A DNA stretch of 64,000 nucleotides from Pseudoalteromonas rubra (GCF_000238295.3 NZ_AHCD03000043.1:186001-250000), one strand, 5' to 3'. Numbered from the stretch's first letter, positions 9,879 through 19,018 are shown. A program made the numbers and translations. Notes: generated from the sequence alone by a model not told the origin.

Positions 9879-10202
9879 ATGATGATTAAAGTGTTAGTTG
9901 TGCTGTTACTTTTAACTTCGGGTAACGCAATGGCTTTCAAGTGGGGAGCAAAGACAAAAATAACGGGTTATTACGTATATGCTGATGGAGAAGCTTTCAT
10001 TAATGTAGAAACAAAAGAAAACCCCGATAACTGCGCTGATGGCAGCTATTTGGTTTTGGATAATAAATCGCCAAACTTCAATGTGTTGTATTCTACTGTA
10101 TTAACTGCATATGCTAGCCAGCAAACTGTGACGCTCAATTATAGTGGGTGCCTGGGAAGGCACCCTAAGATCATTAGTGTCGCTGTACCAGGTGTGTGGT
10201 GA
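9879..10202 (+). CDS. Small secreted protein, two-cysteine family
   Basis: The product is about 107 residues with a signal peptide (MMIKVLVVLLLLTSGNAMA). GGAGG lies just before the tandem ATGs at 9879 and 9882, supporting this start. The mature part has Cys, then 'YSTVLTAYASQQTVTLNYSGC', the same Cys-helix-strand-Cys pattern as the proteins at 4395, 5129 and 10705. Function not recognised. Confidence 0.7.
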   Translation: MMIKVLVVLLLLTSGNAMAFKWGAKTKITGYYVYADGEAFINVETKENPDNCADGSYLVLDNKSPNFNVLYSTVLTAYASQQTVTLNYSGCLGRHPKIISVAVPGVW

Positions 10203-10704
10203 TGTCTGAATTGTATGGAGGAGCTGTGTCTGCTTAAATTGCATGGTCTCCACATAGCTAAAACTAAAATAGCTTCCGCTCCTGTCTGGTTTTGAGTTGT
10301 ATTTGAGGTAAATCAGCGATAGCCAATCGAACCGTTGTGAAGCGACAGCACCAGTTCACTTATGTATGCCACTAATTCGTGAGATTGGTCAGCTGATTGT
10401 GTTCACTTCCTTTTTCAAAATCAGGCGTCCCTACAAATCTTCTGGGTTTCAAAAATGTTGAATGGCTGGTGTCGTCATAAGTAACTTAGCAAGAGCTACA
10501 GCAGCCCAGTTTAATAGGATTAAATGTACCTGCCTACTCATGTCGTGATACAGTTCCGTTTTATTTTATAAAAATAACAAGATGCATAATACCGAGCGAT
10601 GTTTGCTGCCAGTAAGTTTACACTTGCAAATACAGCCTTCGGGCTTCGGCAGCGGCGTTCAGTCTTATGCGTCGGAATACATTGTTCAGCTGGATTAAGG
10701 AAAT
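10203..10704. other. Intergenic spacer
   Basis: A 502-base spacer between two paralogous small secreted-protein genes. Only short self-complementary bits such as GCCTTCGGGC near 10628 are visible; no gene or clear terminator is supported. Confidence 0.4.
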
Positions 10705-11064
10705 ATGAAAAAGAAAATACTCGTACTTTTTACCTGTATGCTGGTCAGTACCAGTGCATTTGGTAAATATATCACTCATTTAAACTCTAATGGTGTTGAA
10801 ATTACTAGGTTTTTTACTCATGAAAACGGTGCTGTCAGCCTGTATATATCGGGTGCTGTAGACAATCTAGACAAGTGTACGTCGACATTCAGAGTGTATA
10901 TTCCTCACGATCTTCCCGGGAAAGATATAATGGTTTCCAGCGCATTAGCAGCGTTTGCATCCGGCAAAAAAGTTGGTTTCCATGGTTCAGGCTGCCGTAC
11001 TACCTCTTTTTGGGGAGGAACACAAGATGTACCGGTCGTAGATAATATGTGGATCATAAAGTGA
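10705..11064 (+). CDS. Small secreted protein, two-cysteine family
   Basis: The product is 119 residues with a signal peptide (MKKKILVLFTCMLVSTSAFG) and a good AAGGAAAT ribosome site. The mature part shows DKC, then 'VSSALAAFASGKKVGFHGSGC', matching the pattern of the proteins at 4395, 5129 and 9879. A glycine/aromatic C-terminal strand follows. This is the clearest member of the set. Function unknown; an exported OB-fold-like protein is only a guess. Confidence 0.7.
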   Translation: MKKKILVLFTCMLVSTSAFGKYITHLNSNGVEITRFFTHENGAVSLYISGAVDNLDKCTSTFRVYIPHDLPGKDIMVSSALAAFASGKKVGFHGSGCRTTSFWGGTQDVPVVDNMWIIK

Positions 11065-11270
11065 GCATAAAACAAGTTATGCATGATGAGTTGTACAGGC
11101 CCCTGGTAGTATGAGCTTTCAACTCTGTTGCAGTCAGAGCTTAATTCCAGTGGAGAAGCTCTGACATTGTCACTCTGGCCTGTTAGTCGTTAGATGTGTC
11201 CCATAGTGCTTGTTGCTGGTACGATGAGTTGATACTCTCAGAGTCACTAATCATAATGACAGGCAACATC

Positions 11271-11705
11271 ATGCAGGAATTTTTCGACAAGTTTGCAATT
11301 AAGACCAAGATCAACGTTGTATGGGGTGAAATGGATGCGCTGGGCCATGTGAACAACGTGTCGTACTTTCGTTATTTTGAAACCGCACGGATCGACTTTT
11401 TAAAGCAAACAGGACTACTTTCTATCTTATCAGAACCCACCCATAGTCCTGTACTGCGCGATACGTATGCCCAATACAAACGACCAGTTACTTTTCCGGA
11501 TACCCTCTATATTGGTTCGTATATTACCGACATCAAAGAAGATCGTTTCACCATGCGCTATGAAGCGTTTAGTGAGTCACAGCAGGCAATATGTACAACG
11601 GGGTATGCGAATGTGGTGATGTTTAATATGAAAACAGGGCAAAAATCTCCAATACCAGAGAAAATGTTATCGATACTTAAGCAATACGAGATGAACGGTG
11701 AGTAA
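11271..11705 (+). CDS. Acyl-CoA thioesterase, 4HBT/YbgC-FadM type
   Basis: A hotdog-fold thioesterase predicted to hydrolyse acyl-CoA or acyl-ACP thioesters. The family signature VVWGEMDALGHVNNVSYFRY lies close to the N-terminus, with the catalytic Asp (about residue 22) and the HVNN motif right after it, then YFETAR. A full-length product is about 145 residues. The start is uncertain: ATGs at 11256 and 11271 are both plausible, and I use 11271, which has AGGC upstream. It stands alone. Confidence 0.85.
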   Translation: MQEFFDKFAIKTKINVVWGEMDALGHVNNVSYFRYFETARIDFLKQTGLLSILSEPTHSPVLRDTYAQYKRPVTFPDTLYIGSYITDIKEDRFTMRYEAFSESQQAICTTGYANVVMFNMKTGQKSPIPEKMLSILKQYEMNGE

Positions 11706-11807
11706 CAGGAGCGGGTTGTTGTTTGCAGAGCCTGTTTTTGTTCTACTTGGTGTTCGTGTTGCTCCCAAGTACACTTTAATGACAGAGATGCACAGCGCAT
11801 TAATTAA

Positions 11808-12200
11808 GTGAGCATAATAAACCCAACGGAGTTGAGTGTGGACGTAACATTTTTTGCTGAACGTGAAGGGTGTTTCCTGAACAGTTTTAACGCAGTGCCC
11901 GAAAATTCAATTTTGGGTGGTGGGCATTTTACCAAAGAGCAAATCAGCGATTTACTGGGCTGCTTTAAATGTTCAGCTTTAGTTTTGAACGACAACCTGT
12001 GGTTGCTATCAGCGAGCTTTTCTGAGCGCATTGCTGTCATGGATGATGAGCAATTAAAAAGTGTTGCCAGTGAATGGTCAGATGAACATTCATGGCATAC
12101 GGTGCGTGTGAATGCGATGGATTTAGCGGGTCACTTATTAGCACTCAAATATGCCTATCTACCACATTCAAATAGAAGAATCTTTGTCTTATTTGAATAA
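11808..12200 (+). CDS. Hypothetical protein
   Basis: The 130-residue product has a GTG start, no signal peptide and no membrane segment. It looks like a compact alpha/beta cytoplasmic protein, ending in a beta-strand RRIFVLFE. Not recognised. The next gene is convergent; a perfect hairpin at 12307-12336 lies between them. Confidence 0.55.
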   Translation: MSIINPTELSVDVTFFAEREGCFLNSFNAVPENSILGGGHFTKEQISDLLGCFKCSALVLNDNLWLLSASFSERIAVMDDEQLKSVASEWSDEHSWHTVRVNAMDLAGHLLALKYAYLPHSNRRIFVLFE

Positions 12201-12306
12201 ATGCTAATTTCATTTTTAGATGGTGTGCCAAGAATATAGCGTTTATAGCGTGCCAGGTATAAGACCGCCAGGACGGTATGCACACATTTACCTCAGTACT
12301 TAGCAT

Positions 12307-12336
12307 CTCAGGAGTTTGTTTTGGCAAACTCCTGAG
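12307..12336. terminator. Perfect 12-bp hairpin between convergent genes
   Basis: CTCAGGAGTTTG and CAAACTCCTGAG are exact reverse complements with a six-base loop. There is no T-run on either side, so it is an unconventional terminator or a processing/barrier structure. Confidence 0.5.
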
Positions 12337-12392
12337 CAAGGCGACGCTTTGAGACGCTGCGTACTTGTCACTCGCAACCAGCAGTGTTTACC

Positions 12393-12749
12393 TTAATGTA
12401 CGGTAATAGGGAGATCATTCACCACTAATGATTGACCATTTTTCTGAGCACGATGAAAACTGGAAATCAAAACATCATTCGATAAGGTGTTAATGTCTTC
12501 AACTTCTTCCACCATACAAAACATGATGGATTCCCACCCTAAGTCCTTAATAAAGGTCTTAAGCTGATGCATATTGTCCTGATAGTTTTCATCGGTTGTT
12601 AACAGTCCAATGGAGTGTTTATTGCCGAGTTTATACTTCCCTTTGTGGGAGGTTGAACATTTCGCATATCCGCTTAACACATAAACTGTATTGGTGCTTT
12701 TATTCATGTTGGTGACATTCTCTGGTTTGACATTGACCCACATATGCAT
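12393..12749 (-). CDS. Hypothetical protein
   Basis: Not recognised. The product is 118 residues from the ATG at 12749 or 104 from the ATG at 12707; neither has a clear ribosome site. It is a soluble alpha/beta protein without signal peptide. Its 5' end overlaps the 3' end of the gene at 12700-12987 by about 50 bases in another frame, which suggests translational coupling or an old frameshift in one longer gene. Confidence 0.5.
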   Translation of the reverse strand: MHMWVNVKPENVTNMNKSTNTVYVLSGYAKCSTSHKGKYKLGNKHSIGLLTTDENYQDNMHQLKTFIKDLGWESIMFCMVEEVEDINTLSNDVLISSFHRAQKNGQSLVVNDLPITVH

Positions 12750-12987
12750 TTTTCGAACCAGGCTTTTCAGTATGCTGATGTCGCTTTTCTACGCCTTGAA
12801 AATAGAGGATAAAAAACCACTGCCTGATGGCATCTGTGGATGATGACACGATAAGTGTCAATTTTCTGTTAGTACTGCTGGGAACAAATACAAAGCACTT
12901 GACGTTATCAGCATCTGCTTTAGCTCCGGCGAAGTGGTTGGCTGAAAACGTATTCTCCAAATAATGGCTTAAAGTTGAAGCAAGCAT
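12700..12987 (-). CDS. Hypothetical protein with hairpin over its ribosome site
   Basis: Not recognised. The product is 95 residues, with a good purine-rich GAGGGAG just before the ATG at 12987. That motif is one arm of a perfect 7-bp hairpin (12988-13007). The middle of the protein looks like beta-strands (CFVFVPSS, LTLIVSSS). It lies between the AraC-type regulator and the overlapping gene at 12393-12749, all on the minus strand. Confidence 0.45.
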   Translation of the reverse strand: MLASTLSHYLENTFSANHFAGAKADADNVKCFVFVPSSTNRKLTLIVSSSTDAIRQWFFILYFQGVEKRHQHTEKPGSKNAYVGQCQTRECHQHE

Positions 12988-13007
12988 ACTCCCTCAATCA
13001 AGGGAGT
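12988..13007 (-). promoter_or_regulatory. Hairpin abutting a start codon
   Basis: On the minus strand ACTCCCT-TGATTG-AGGGAGT is directly followed by ATG. The 3' arm is the only ribosome-binding motif, so the hairpin could hide it and control translation of 12700-12987. Confidence 0.45.
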
Positions 13008-13055
13008 GTTTCTTAACCTGAACTGCCAACGTAAAAGGGCATAAGCGTGCCTGAG

Positions 13056-13865
13056 TTACTTAATCTGGTTTTTTGCTTGCGTGATACTCATGCCAAATGT
13101 AGAGCGAAACGTGCGACTAAGATGTGCACTGTCAGAAAACCCAGCCATGTAGGCCGCATCTGTTGCGGACTTGCCTTTTATGAGTGCTTGTAGTGCACAA
13201 ATCAATCTTCGCCACAACAGAAAAGGGCGCCACGCAATACCAACCTGATTTTTGAAGATGTGCAGAAATCGACTTTCTGACAAATTAAGGGTTTGTGCGA
13301 CGTCGGCTGCACGCCAGCGTTCTGGCTTAATACAGTCGGCCACAAAACAGGTATCCAGGTTTTCAAGTAAACTCTGAATACGTTCATCAGTGACTGAGCT
13401 CTGATTACAGTTCAGTAAAGTTTGCTCAATTGACATCACTCGGAATATTGACGCAACAAGTTGAAAAGCGCTGTCCTTATCAAATGGGGGATGCGCCATG
13501 CCGTCAGCGTCAAGCTCAAAGGAAACCATAGACTGACCTTGTAACTTTGCTTCTAACTGTTCTCCTAACAGGCTGTGTGGTTCCACTAACAAGATCCACC
13601 CTTTGGACAGCTTAAGGCAATGACTTTGTTTAGAGGCGATAACGACCAGGCTATGGAGCGTCTCTCCATTTAATTCAGAGGGTGAGTCATAACACGGCCA
13701 CACTAGCTGTATAGCATCGTGCTGGTGGTAATTGGCATCTAACTGTGAGCCGTAAATGAGCACAAGGCCTGTGTCAATCCATACATTGGAGGTTATCACA
13801 CCAATCGTCTCCGGGTTTGTTTTTGCGTTTCTTGCGCGCTGGAAGGGCTGGCAATGTCCCTGCAT
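13056..13865 (-). CDS. AraC-family transcriptional regulator
   Basis: A 269-residue regulator. The N-terminal part (about 25-150) is beta-rich, as in AraC-type sensor domains. The C-terminal 100 residues carry two helix-turn-helix motifs: DVAQTLNLSESRFLHIFK around 190-207 and the family signature DAAYMAGFSDSAHLSRTFR around 236-254. It would bind DNA as an activator; its inducer cannot be inferred. It lies about 160 bases downstream of a DUF3703 gene on the same strand and upstream of two small unknown genes, one of which may be its target. Confidence 0.9.
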   Translation of the reverse strand: MQGHCQPFQRARNAKTNPETIGVITSNVWIDTGLVLIYGSQLDANYHQHDAIQLVWPCYDSPSELNGETLHSLVVIASKQSHCLKLSKGWILLVEPHSLLGEQLEAKLQGQSMVSFELDADGMAHPPFDKDSAFQLVASIFRVMSIEQTLLNCNQSSVTDERIQSLLENLDTCFVADCIKPERWRAADVAQTLNLSESRFLHIFKNQVGIAWRPFLLWRRLICALQALIKGKSATDAAYMAGFSDSAHLSRTFRSTFGMSITQAKNQIK

Positions 13866-14024
13866 TCCGCAGTAAGTGTATCGTAATTTTCAGGCAAATG
13901 GCTGGCCTCATGCCTGACACAGTATTGTACGCGCTTGGCCAGTCCAGCACCTTCCCAAACTGAATCGTGTTGGGTTTTATCGACTTTGCATTTTGTACTA
14001 ATCGCGTTAGGTGCCCAGGTAGGG

Positions 14025-14360
14025 CTATTTCAAGTATTCTGCCAGATCGGCTGGTATTGGCATGGGTTTGATGGGGCTCACATTGGTTCCGCCAGTATTT
14101 CCTTTTGGCACCCAGATCCTGGAAAAGATAAAAGAAGCCAAGATCCGGGCTATTTGCCCAAGTACCTCCCTGGCGCTACATTTTTTGAAGCCTAATTTGA
14201 GCATCCACCAGTGCGACTGCGTGTGAGGAATAATAAAGGATTGTCCCAATATGTGTGCTCTTTCTAAGTGATAAAAGCTCCTACTGTATTGCGCGTTTTC
14301 ATACAGCTCTTTAGCCGCGGCTATTTCCTTTTGAAACGCTAATTTCAGTTCTGATTTCAT
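14025..14360 (-). CDS. DUF3703 family protein
   Basis: A 111-residue protein with the hallmarks I associate with DUF3703: an N-terminal amphipathic helix, the segment HLERAHILGQ (about 31-40), a His-rich HTQSHWWML (46-54) and the C-terminal VPKGNTGGTNVSPIKPMPIP. The conserved His residues suggest metal binding, but the role of the family is not established. It is transcribed towards the AraC-type regulator and may share its transcript. Confidence 0.8.
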   Translation of the reverse strand: MKSELKLAFQKEIAAAKELYENAQYSRSFYHLERAHILGQSFIIPHTQSHWWMLKLGFKKCSAREVLGQIARILASFIFSRIWVPKGNTGGTNVSPIKPMPIPADLAEYLK

Positions 14361-14574
14361 GGCTAAGTACCTTGTTGGTTATGGTTGATAAATTACCTGC
14401 TCTCAGAGTCATTCTAAACGCTGAGGATTTGGATGAATTGAATAAACTGGCTGCAAAGTTGTTCTGGTTCAGGGGCAGGTTGCATCTGTAATCCGTGTGT
14501 AATAGCCCGTACTTTTGATTCTGATTAGGCTAGGGCTGTGAACAAATAAAAAAGCGTAATTAACGGGAAATCAG

Positions 14575-14877
14575 ATGAACACAAGTGAACTTTATAAACA
14601 CATGTTAGAAACAACATTGAAAGTGGTTGGTGAAGAAGCAAAGCCACTTTTGGCGCCATTGGAAAAGGCATTAGAAGCTCAAAGGGAATCAATTCAAGCT
14701 ATTGTACAAGCGCATTTGAACAATGAGATCGGTAGTGAAGAAATGGAAGTTGACTTGCTAAGAGAGCAGAAAATTTTGGAAGCTGAACTTATCTCATTAG
14801 AAATTTGTGCAAAAGCGGTAGTTCAAAAAGCCGTAGCCGCGGCTATGTCGGGTCTGACTTCGCGATTAACACGTTAG
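14575..14877 (+). CDS. Hypothetical helical protein
   Basis: The 100-residue product is almost entirely helical by composition, with heptad-like Leu/Ala spacing and many Glu/Lys residues, suggesting a coiled coil. GGGAAATCAG precedes the ATG. No signal peptide, membrane segment or recognisable family. Confidence 0.6.
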   Translation: MNTSELYKHMLETTLKVVGEEAKPLLAPLEKALEAQRESIQAIVQAHLNNEIGSEEMEVDLLREQKILEAELISLEICAKAVVQKAVAAAMSGLTSRLTR

Positions 14878-15179
14878 TTTGCTCAGTCCGCACTGTGTAT
14901 TGACTATTTTGCAGCACAGTATCGAGGGGGAGAAGCACCCGGCAGAAAGCATTCAACAGAGGTCCTGCGCCATAGTTTCTTTTTGGGGCATAGCTTACAG
15001 CAATTGGAGTGGGTGTTCACAGTGGCTTCTGCATACATGTCTACCCAAACGGGTCGTCATAAATCGTTTGTAAAAGCGGCTGCATGTTGAATGGCATGTA
15101 TGCAATTTTAAGTAACAGAATAAGCTTTGTTAGTAGTTGAGCGGTTGGCAAATTTTCTAAACCTCTTTAAGGAAATAAA
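14878..15179. other. Intergenic spacer
   Basis: A 302-base spacer upstream of the serine hydrolase gene. Open frames here lack ribosome sites and coding character. No repeat or clear terminator seen. Confidence 0.35.
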
Positions 15180-16763
15180 ATGTATCAGCGCTATCAACTT
15201 CGATTAAGGGTCATACTATTGTGTTGCTCCTGTGTGTTTTTGAGTGCATGTTTTAGAGAAAGCGTTGCCCAGAACGACACAATTGGACCGAAAAAAGTGT
15301 ATTTGTTTAAACAAATACTGGCAGATTACTGTGGTAAGTCGTTTTTTGGCACTGTCTATGTCACCTCAGGTGATGATGTTGTGTACGAGGCGAATTGTGG
15401 GCCAAGAAACCTCTCAAGCTATACGCATTTTATGAGGATTGCGACGCAGCATAATATTGATACAAATACCCCGGGAGTAAAGTATCAAGTTGGCTTAAAT
15501 ACGTCTGACTCTAAATACCGCATTGGCTCAAACACCAAAGAATTTACGGCGGCGCTGTTACAAAAAGCGCTTCTACAGGAAGAGATTGAAACAAAGACCA
15601 TTGGTGATTATTTATCTTGGTTTCCAAACAATGAATGCAAGGATATAACGCTTCACAATTTATTGACGATGTCGTCAGGCATAGCTAACTATAGCGATAA
15701 TCCGGAAGTATATTTGAACTGGGGGTGGCGGCCATATCTATATGAACCTGGCCTAAATTTGAATGGACCTGAGGCGTTCAGCAATCGTATTTGTACCTGT
15801 CAAAAACAAGGGGGTGTCCCCAGCTTTAAACCCGGTGAGAAGTTTGAGTATAGCAACTGCAATTATTACCTCCTTGGTAATATTATTGAGCAGCTCGAAG
15901 CTGAAGAGCAAGGTGACTTTAATTCACTGCAAGGTAAGATTCCCTCTGAGTTTTACTTTGGCAACATCTTGGAGCAGAAGATACTAAATGAGCTGAAAAT
16001 GCATGACAGCGGTACATTTAATGCGATTGGTGTCTACGAAAACATGACGACTGGCTATGTTGATAAAGATAATCCGCTCTTGCCTTACACTACGGGTCGT
16101 TTACCGGATACGGGCCTGGCTGATTGCCAAGATATCACTGGTTTGCCTGATTGCGCAGATATCTTAGAAAGCCCTTATAGCAACCCAATGGTGCTGTATT
16201 CTGCGGGCAACATGTATTCCACTGTCGAGGATATGCATCTTTGGGATAAGGGTTTGTATGGCGATTCGATTCTTGATGATGAACAGAAAAAAAGGGCGTT
16301 TACTCCTTACCAAAAGGCGGACAATTGCACACAGGAGGATAAGGAATGTGAGGCCGCTCAGGATGGCAATGAGCCTCAGGATACACAACCTGATAGTGTG
16401 TCTCAGTGCGAGTATTTTGGCTACGGCTGGTTTGTTAATTACATCCCTAAAACTTATACAGAGGAACTGGACTGTCCAGATACGCCTATTTCACCTGATG
16501 AGATGGAAAAATTGCAAGGATATGAAAGGTTTGTAAGTTACTCTGGTAATTACCCTTATTCCTGGGTGACGAGCTTTTCAAGATTGCTGGATCGCAATCA
16601 AGCGGTGATGGTATTTAGTAATTATAACAAAACGGGGTATGAGACAGATTGCATTGCCCAGGGGATCCGTAATGTTATTTTTTATAATAAGGCGTATCGC
16701 TCAAAGCATTGTCAAGGCGTTTTGAATGGCGGTAATCACAAGAAACTCTTTGAATGGTACTAA
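15180..16763 (+). CDS. Serine hydrolase lipoprotein, beta-lactamase/class C-like
   Basis: A 527-residue protein of the penicillin-binding/beta-lactamase fold. It begins with a lipoprotein signal ending in the lipobox LSAC, so it should be lipidated and face the periplasm. The catalytic SxxK motif is SNTK (residues 117-120) and the second motif is YSN (224-226); the third KTG-like motif is not obvious and may be replaced by the YSGNYPYSW segment near the C-terminus. Pairs of Cys and an acidic insertion around residues 375-405 are unusual. The substrate is unknown; esterase or peptidase activity is as likely as drug hydrolysis. AAGGAAATAAA precedes the ATG. Confidence 0.85.
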   Translation: MYQRYQLRLRVILLCCSCVFLSACFRESVAQNDTIGPKKVYLFKQILADYCGKSFFGTVYVTSGDDVVYEANCGPRNLSSYTHFMRIATQHNIDTNTPGVKYQVGLNTSDSKYRIGSNTKEFTAALLQKALLQEEIETKTIGDYLSWFPNNECKDITLHNLLTMSSGIANYSDNPEVYLNWGWRPYLYEPGLNLNGPEAFSNRICTCQKQGGVPSFKPGEKFEYSNCNYYLLGNIIEQLEAEEQGDFNSLQGKIPSEFYFGNILEQKILNELKMHDSGTFNAIGVYENMTTGYVDKDNPLLPYTTGRLPDTGLADCQDITGLPDCADILESPYSNPMVLYSAGNMYSTVEDMHLWDKGLYGDSILDDEQKKRAFTPYQKADNCTQEDKECEAAQDGNEPQDTQPDSVSQCEYFGYGWFVNYIPKTYTEELDCPDTPISPDEMEKLQGYERFVSYSGNYPYSWVTSFSRLLDRNQAVMVFSNYNKTGYETDCIAQGIRNVIFYNKAYRSKHCQGVLNGGNHKKLFEWY

Positions 16764-16888
16764 GCAATTTGCGTGCTTTTGGGCTGGATCCGACTTTTAT
16801 TTGCGATGCATCGTCGATGTCAGTGAAAGGCTTGTTATGTAGCGTAGTCAGAATCGTTGTCTTTGACTGTGCAAGGGCTTAATTCTGA

Positions 16889-16921
16889 AATGCCTTGCTG
16901 AATCTGGTTCAGCAAGGCATT
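16889..16921. terminator. Perfect 14-bp hairpin between convergent genes
   Basis: AATGCCTTGCTGAA and TTCAGCAAGGCATT pair exactly around a five-base loop. It sits between the 3' ends of the serine hydrolase and DUF6172 genes and may stop transcription from both sides, although the T-tracts are poor. Confidence 0.6.
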
Positions 16922-16944
16922 GAGACCCAAGCAGGTGCTTTGGA

Positions 16945-17259
16945 TTAATACTCTGCTGACTCATCGTCAGACACATTACGTGCTTGTCTGACGGCTGGCT
17001 TTGCCAGGATTTCAACATAGAAAGAGGTGAGGTTTTCTTCTTGAGTTTTGTCGATCAGCTTATTGAGCTGTGATACGTGTACTGGCTCGGCTTCTGCTTC
17101 TGTGTTACCAAATTGACAGTCAAAGTCCCAGTAGTCAGCGCCTGCTGGTAACGTTTTGTTGCGTTCACGCTTAAGGTATTTTTTAAGCTCATGTTTGACG
17201 GCGTCAACGCGTCGTGCAAGTTTGATTTTCGGGTGAGTTAGTTCAAATGTTTTTTTCAT
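16945..17259 (-). CDS. DUF6172 family protein
   Basis: A 104-residue cytoplasmic protein with the family pattern MKKTFELTHPKIK at the N-terminus, then a Lys/Arg-rich helix with KKYLKRERNKTLP and the DYWDFDCQFG segment. I place the start at the ATG at 17259, preceded by GAAGG, because the family begins there; an in-frame ATG at 17286 would add nine atypical residues. Function not established. Confidence 0.8.
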   Translation of the reverse strand: MKKTFELTHPKIKLARRVDAVKHELKKYLKRERNKTLPAGADYWDFDCQFGNTEAEAEPVHVSQLNKLIDKTQEENLTSFYVEILAKPAVRQARNVSDDESAEY

Positions 17260-17534
17260 AGTTGCCTTCAAGCAAGAGATACTCAATCAGCAAAAAGCTT
17301 GCCTGAGTAGATAAAGTGTATTCATTTAGCGTCAAAGACGAGTGGATAAATACAGACATGTAATAGACCATTTTACGCTATATTCAGCGAACTGGCGAGG
17401 GGTGAGGGCTTGTCTTAGATAATGCTTACTTAAAGCGAAACGCTGTTAGCAGACTGCGCGCCCTGATTATCCATTTAAGTGCCCAAAGCCGGGGTAACCA
17501 GTCTGGTGTTCGCCAGTATTTTCCAACCGTGCGC

Positions 17535-18038
17535 TTATCCAACCACCAAACGATTATTGGTATCCCGGCTAGTCAGGATTTGGCCAGCATCAAACCCTGT
17601 GGTGCGTTTTGCCATACGGTCATACAGCAGCACGTTGACTGTGGCAGCCAGGTTCATGCAACCGGTCGTTGGTACATACACCACGGCGTCAGCGGCATCC
17701 ACAATCTCTTGTGGCAGGCTGCCATCTTCGGGGCCAAAAACGTAAATTGCATTATCGGGATGCGTAAATTGTGGCAATGGTGTTGCACCTTCCACCAGCT
17801 CAATACACACGAGCGAGCGGCCAGGTACTTTCAGGCTGGTAAGATCATCAACCTGTTGAATGGGGATATTATCGGCGATGTTTTTTGTGTCGGTATGGTA
17901 CTTGGCAGCCTTTGCGTAGCGATTACCATTAAAATAAACGGCTTGTGCTTGATAGCAACCCGCAGCTCTTAATACGCCACCTACGTTAGTCGGCGATTTC
18001 GGATTAACTAATCCAATCGCGGCAAACGACTCACTCAT
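17535..18038 (-). CDS. TrmH/SpoU-family RNA 2'-O-methyltransferase
   Basis: A 167-residue member of the SPOUT superfamily, predicted to methylate a ribose 2'-OH in RNA using S-adenosylmethionine. The three family motifs are present: NVGGVLRAAG near residue 18, FGPEDGSLP near 100 and VYVPTTGCMNLAATVNVLLYD near 120-140, which build the trefoil-knot cofactor site. There is no N-terminal substrate-binding domain, so the RNA target (tRNA or rRNA) is not defined. The gene stands alone. Confidence 0.9.
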   Translation of the reverse strand: MSESFAAIGLVNPKSPTNVGGVLRAAGCYQAQAVYFNGNRYAKAAKYHTDTKNIADNIPIQQVDDLTSLKVPGRSLVCIELVEGATPLPQFTHPDNAIYVFGPEDGSLPQEIVDAADAVVYVPTTGCMNLAATVNVLLYDRMAKRTTGFDAGQILTSRDTNNRLVVG

Positions 18039-18256
18039 ACTCTTTCACTCTCAACATAACTGGCAGCCGGGCTACCAAAACTTCTAACAGACGGCAGCGG
18101 GGCTGCCAAAAAAATTGACGGCAGATTGTACCATGCAGGTATTTTTGTGTCAGTCAGCATGTGGTACCCAGTTAAATGGAGCCGTTGTTTTGTGCACCGT
18201 GTGGCGTGTAGTTGGTTCGGGTTCAGCAAGTTTGTCTAAAGGCAAAGATGCTAGGT

Positions 18257-19018
18257 TCAGTGGGTTACATCGTCCAGCATAAGCTGATACTCAGCGGATA
18301 GCTGGTCAATCACACCTGTTTGTCTGGCTTTGTTGAGTGAGCTCTGCATTTTGTTGAAAAAGGCAGTGGGGTCAGCGATGGCTTCTGAGCGTTTGGATAC
18401 AGTAATATAATACGCTTTTTCCTGAACCACATACGTCCCTATTGCGAGCTCCTTCGGATGGCCCAATGCTTTTAGCTCTGAGATCAGCGTATGGGTTGAG
18501 GCCGCGGTAATATCACTTCTGCTGGCCATGATTTTTTTAAGGGCATGTTCCAGCGTCACTGAGGTGTACACATCTCTTTCAAGTGCATTGGCTTTTTCTC
18601 TGATCTCTTGGGTGTATGACACACCCCGTACAAACTCAAATCTGAGTGGTGAAATATCGTCTACATGGCTGATATTGGCGTGTTCAGGCCTCGAGATAAA
18701 TCGCAAGGAGACAGTAAACAAAGGAAAGTCAGCATAGCTGACGAATTGGGCGCGTTCAGGCCGGTAAGAGAGTACCGAGACATCCAGCTTACCCGATTTA
18801 ATATATTGGTTGCCGCGTTTAATGGGTAAGGGGACAAAACGATAGGTGTAGCCATTGTCTTCCAACAGATACTTGAGGAGCTCTTTGGCATAGCCTGTGG
18901 CAGTGTCATCATAGGTGAAGTAGGGGCGCCAGTCAGGGCTGTTAATCAGCAGTGGTTTGGTATGCGCAATATTTAAAAATGCGCTTAGTGCACAAAATAA
19001 GATGATTGGAAGACGCAT
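18257..19018 (-). CDS. Periplasmic solute-binding protein, family 3-like
   Basis: About 253 residues with a signal peptide (MRLPIILFCALSAFLNIAHT). The mature part resembles bacterial extracellular solute-binding family 3 proteins: WRPYFTYDD...GYAKELLKYLL, then LPIKRGNQYIKSGKLDVSVLSYRPER, typical of the amino-acid binding cleft. No permease or ATPase gene is adjacent, so it may be one of the stand-alone versions common in marine gammaproteobacteria. The ATG at 19018 starts the signal peptide; the in-frame ATG at 19048 is less likely. Confidence 0.8.
   Translation of the reverse strand: MRLPIILFCALSAFLNIAHTKPLLINSPDWRPYFTYDDTATGYAKELLKYLLEDNGYTYRFVPLPIKRGNQYIKSGKLDVSVLSYRPERAQFVSYADFPLFTVSLRFISRPEHANISHVDDISPLRFEFVRGVSYTQEIREKANALERDVYTSVTLEHALKKIMASRSDITAASTHTLISELKALGHPKELAIGTYVVQEKAYYITVSKRSEAIADPTAFFNKMQSSLNKARQTGVIDQLSAEYQLMLDDVTH

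Noticed and set aside
13935..14195. Plus-strand open frame over the DUF3703 gene
   Set aside because: It is antisense to a gene with clear family motifs and has no ribosome site or coding character.
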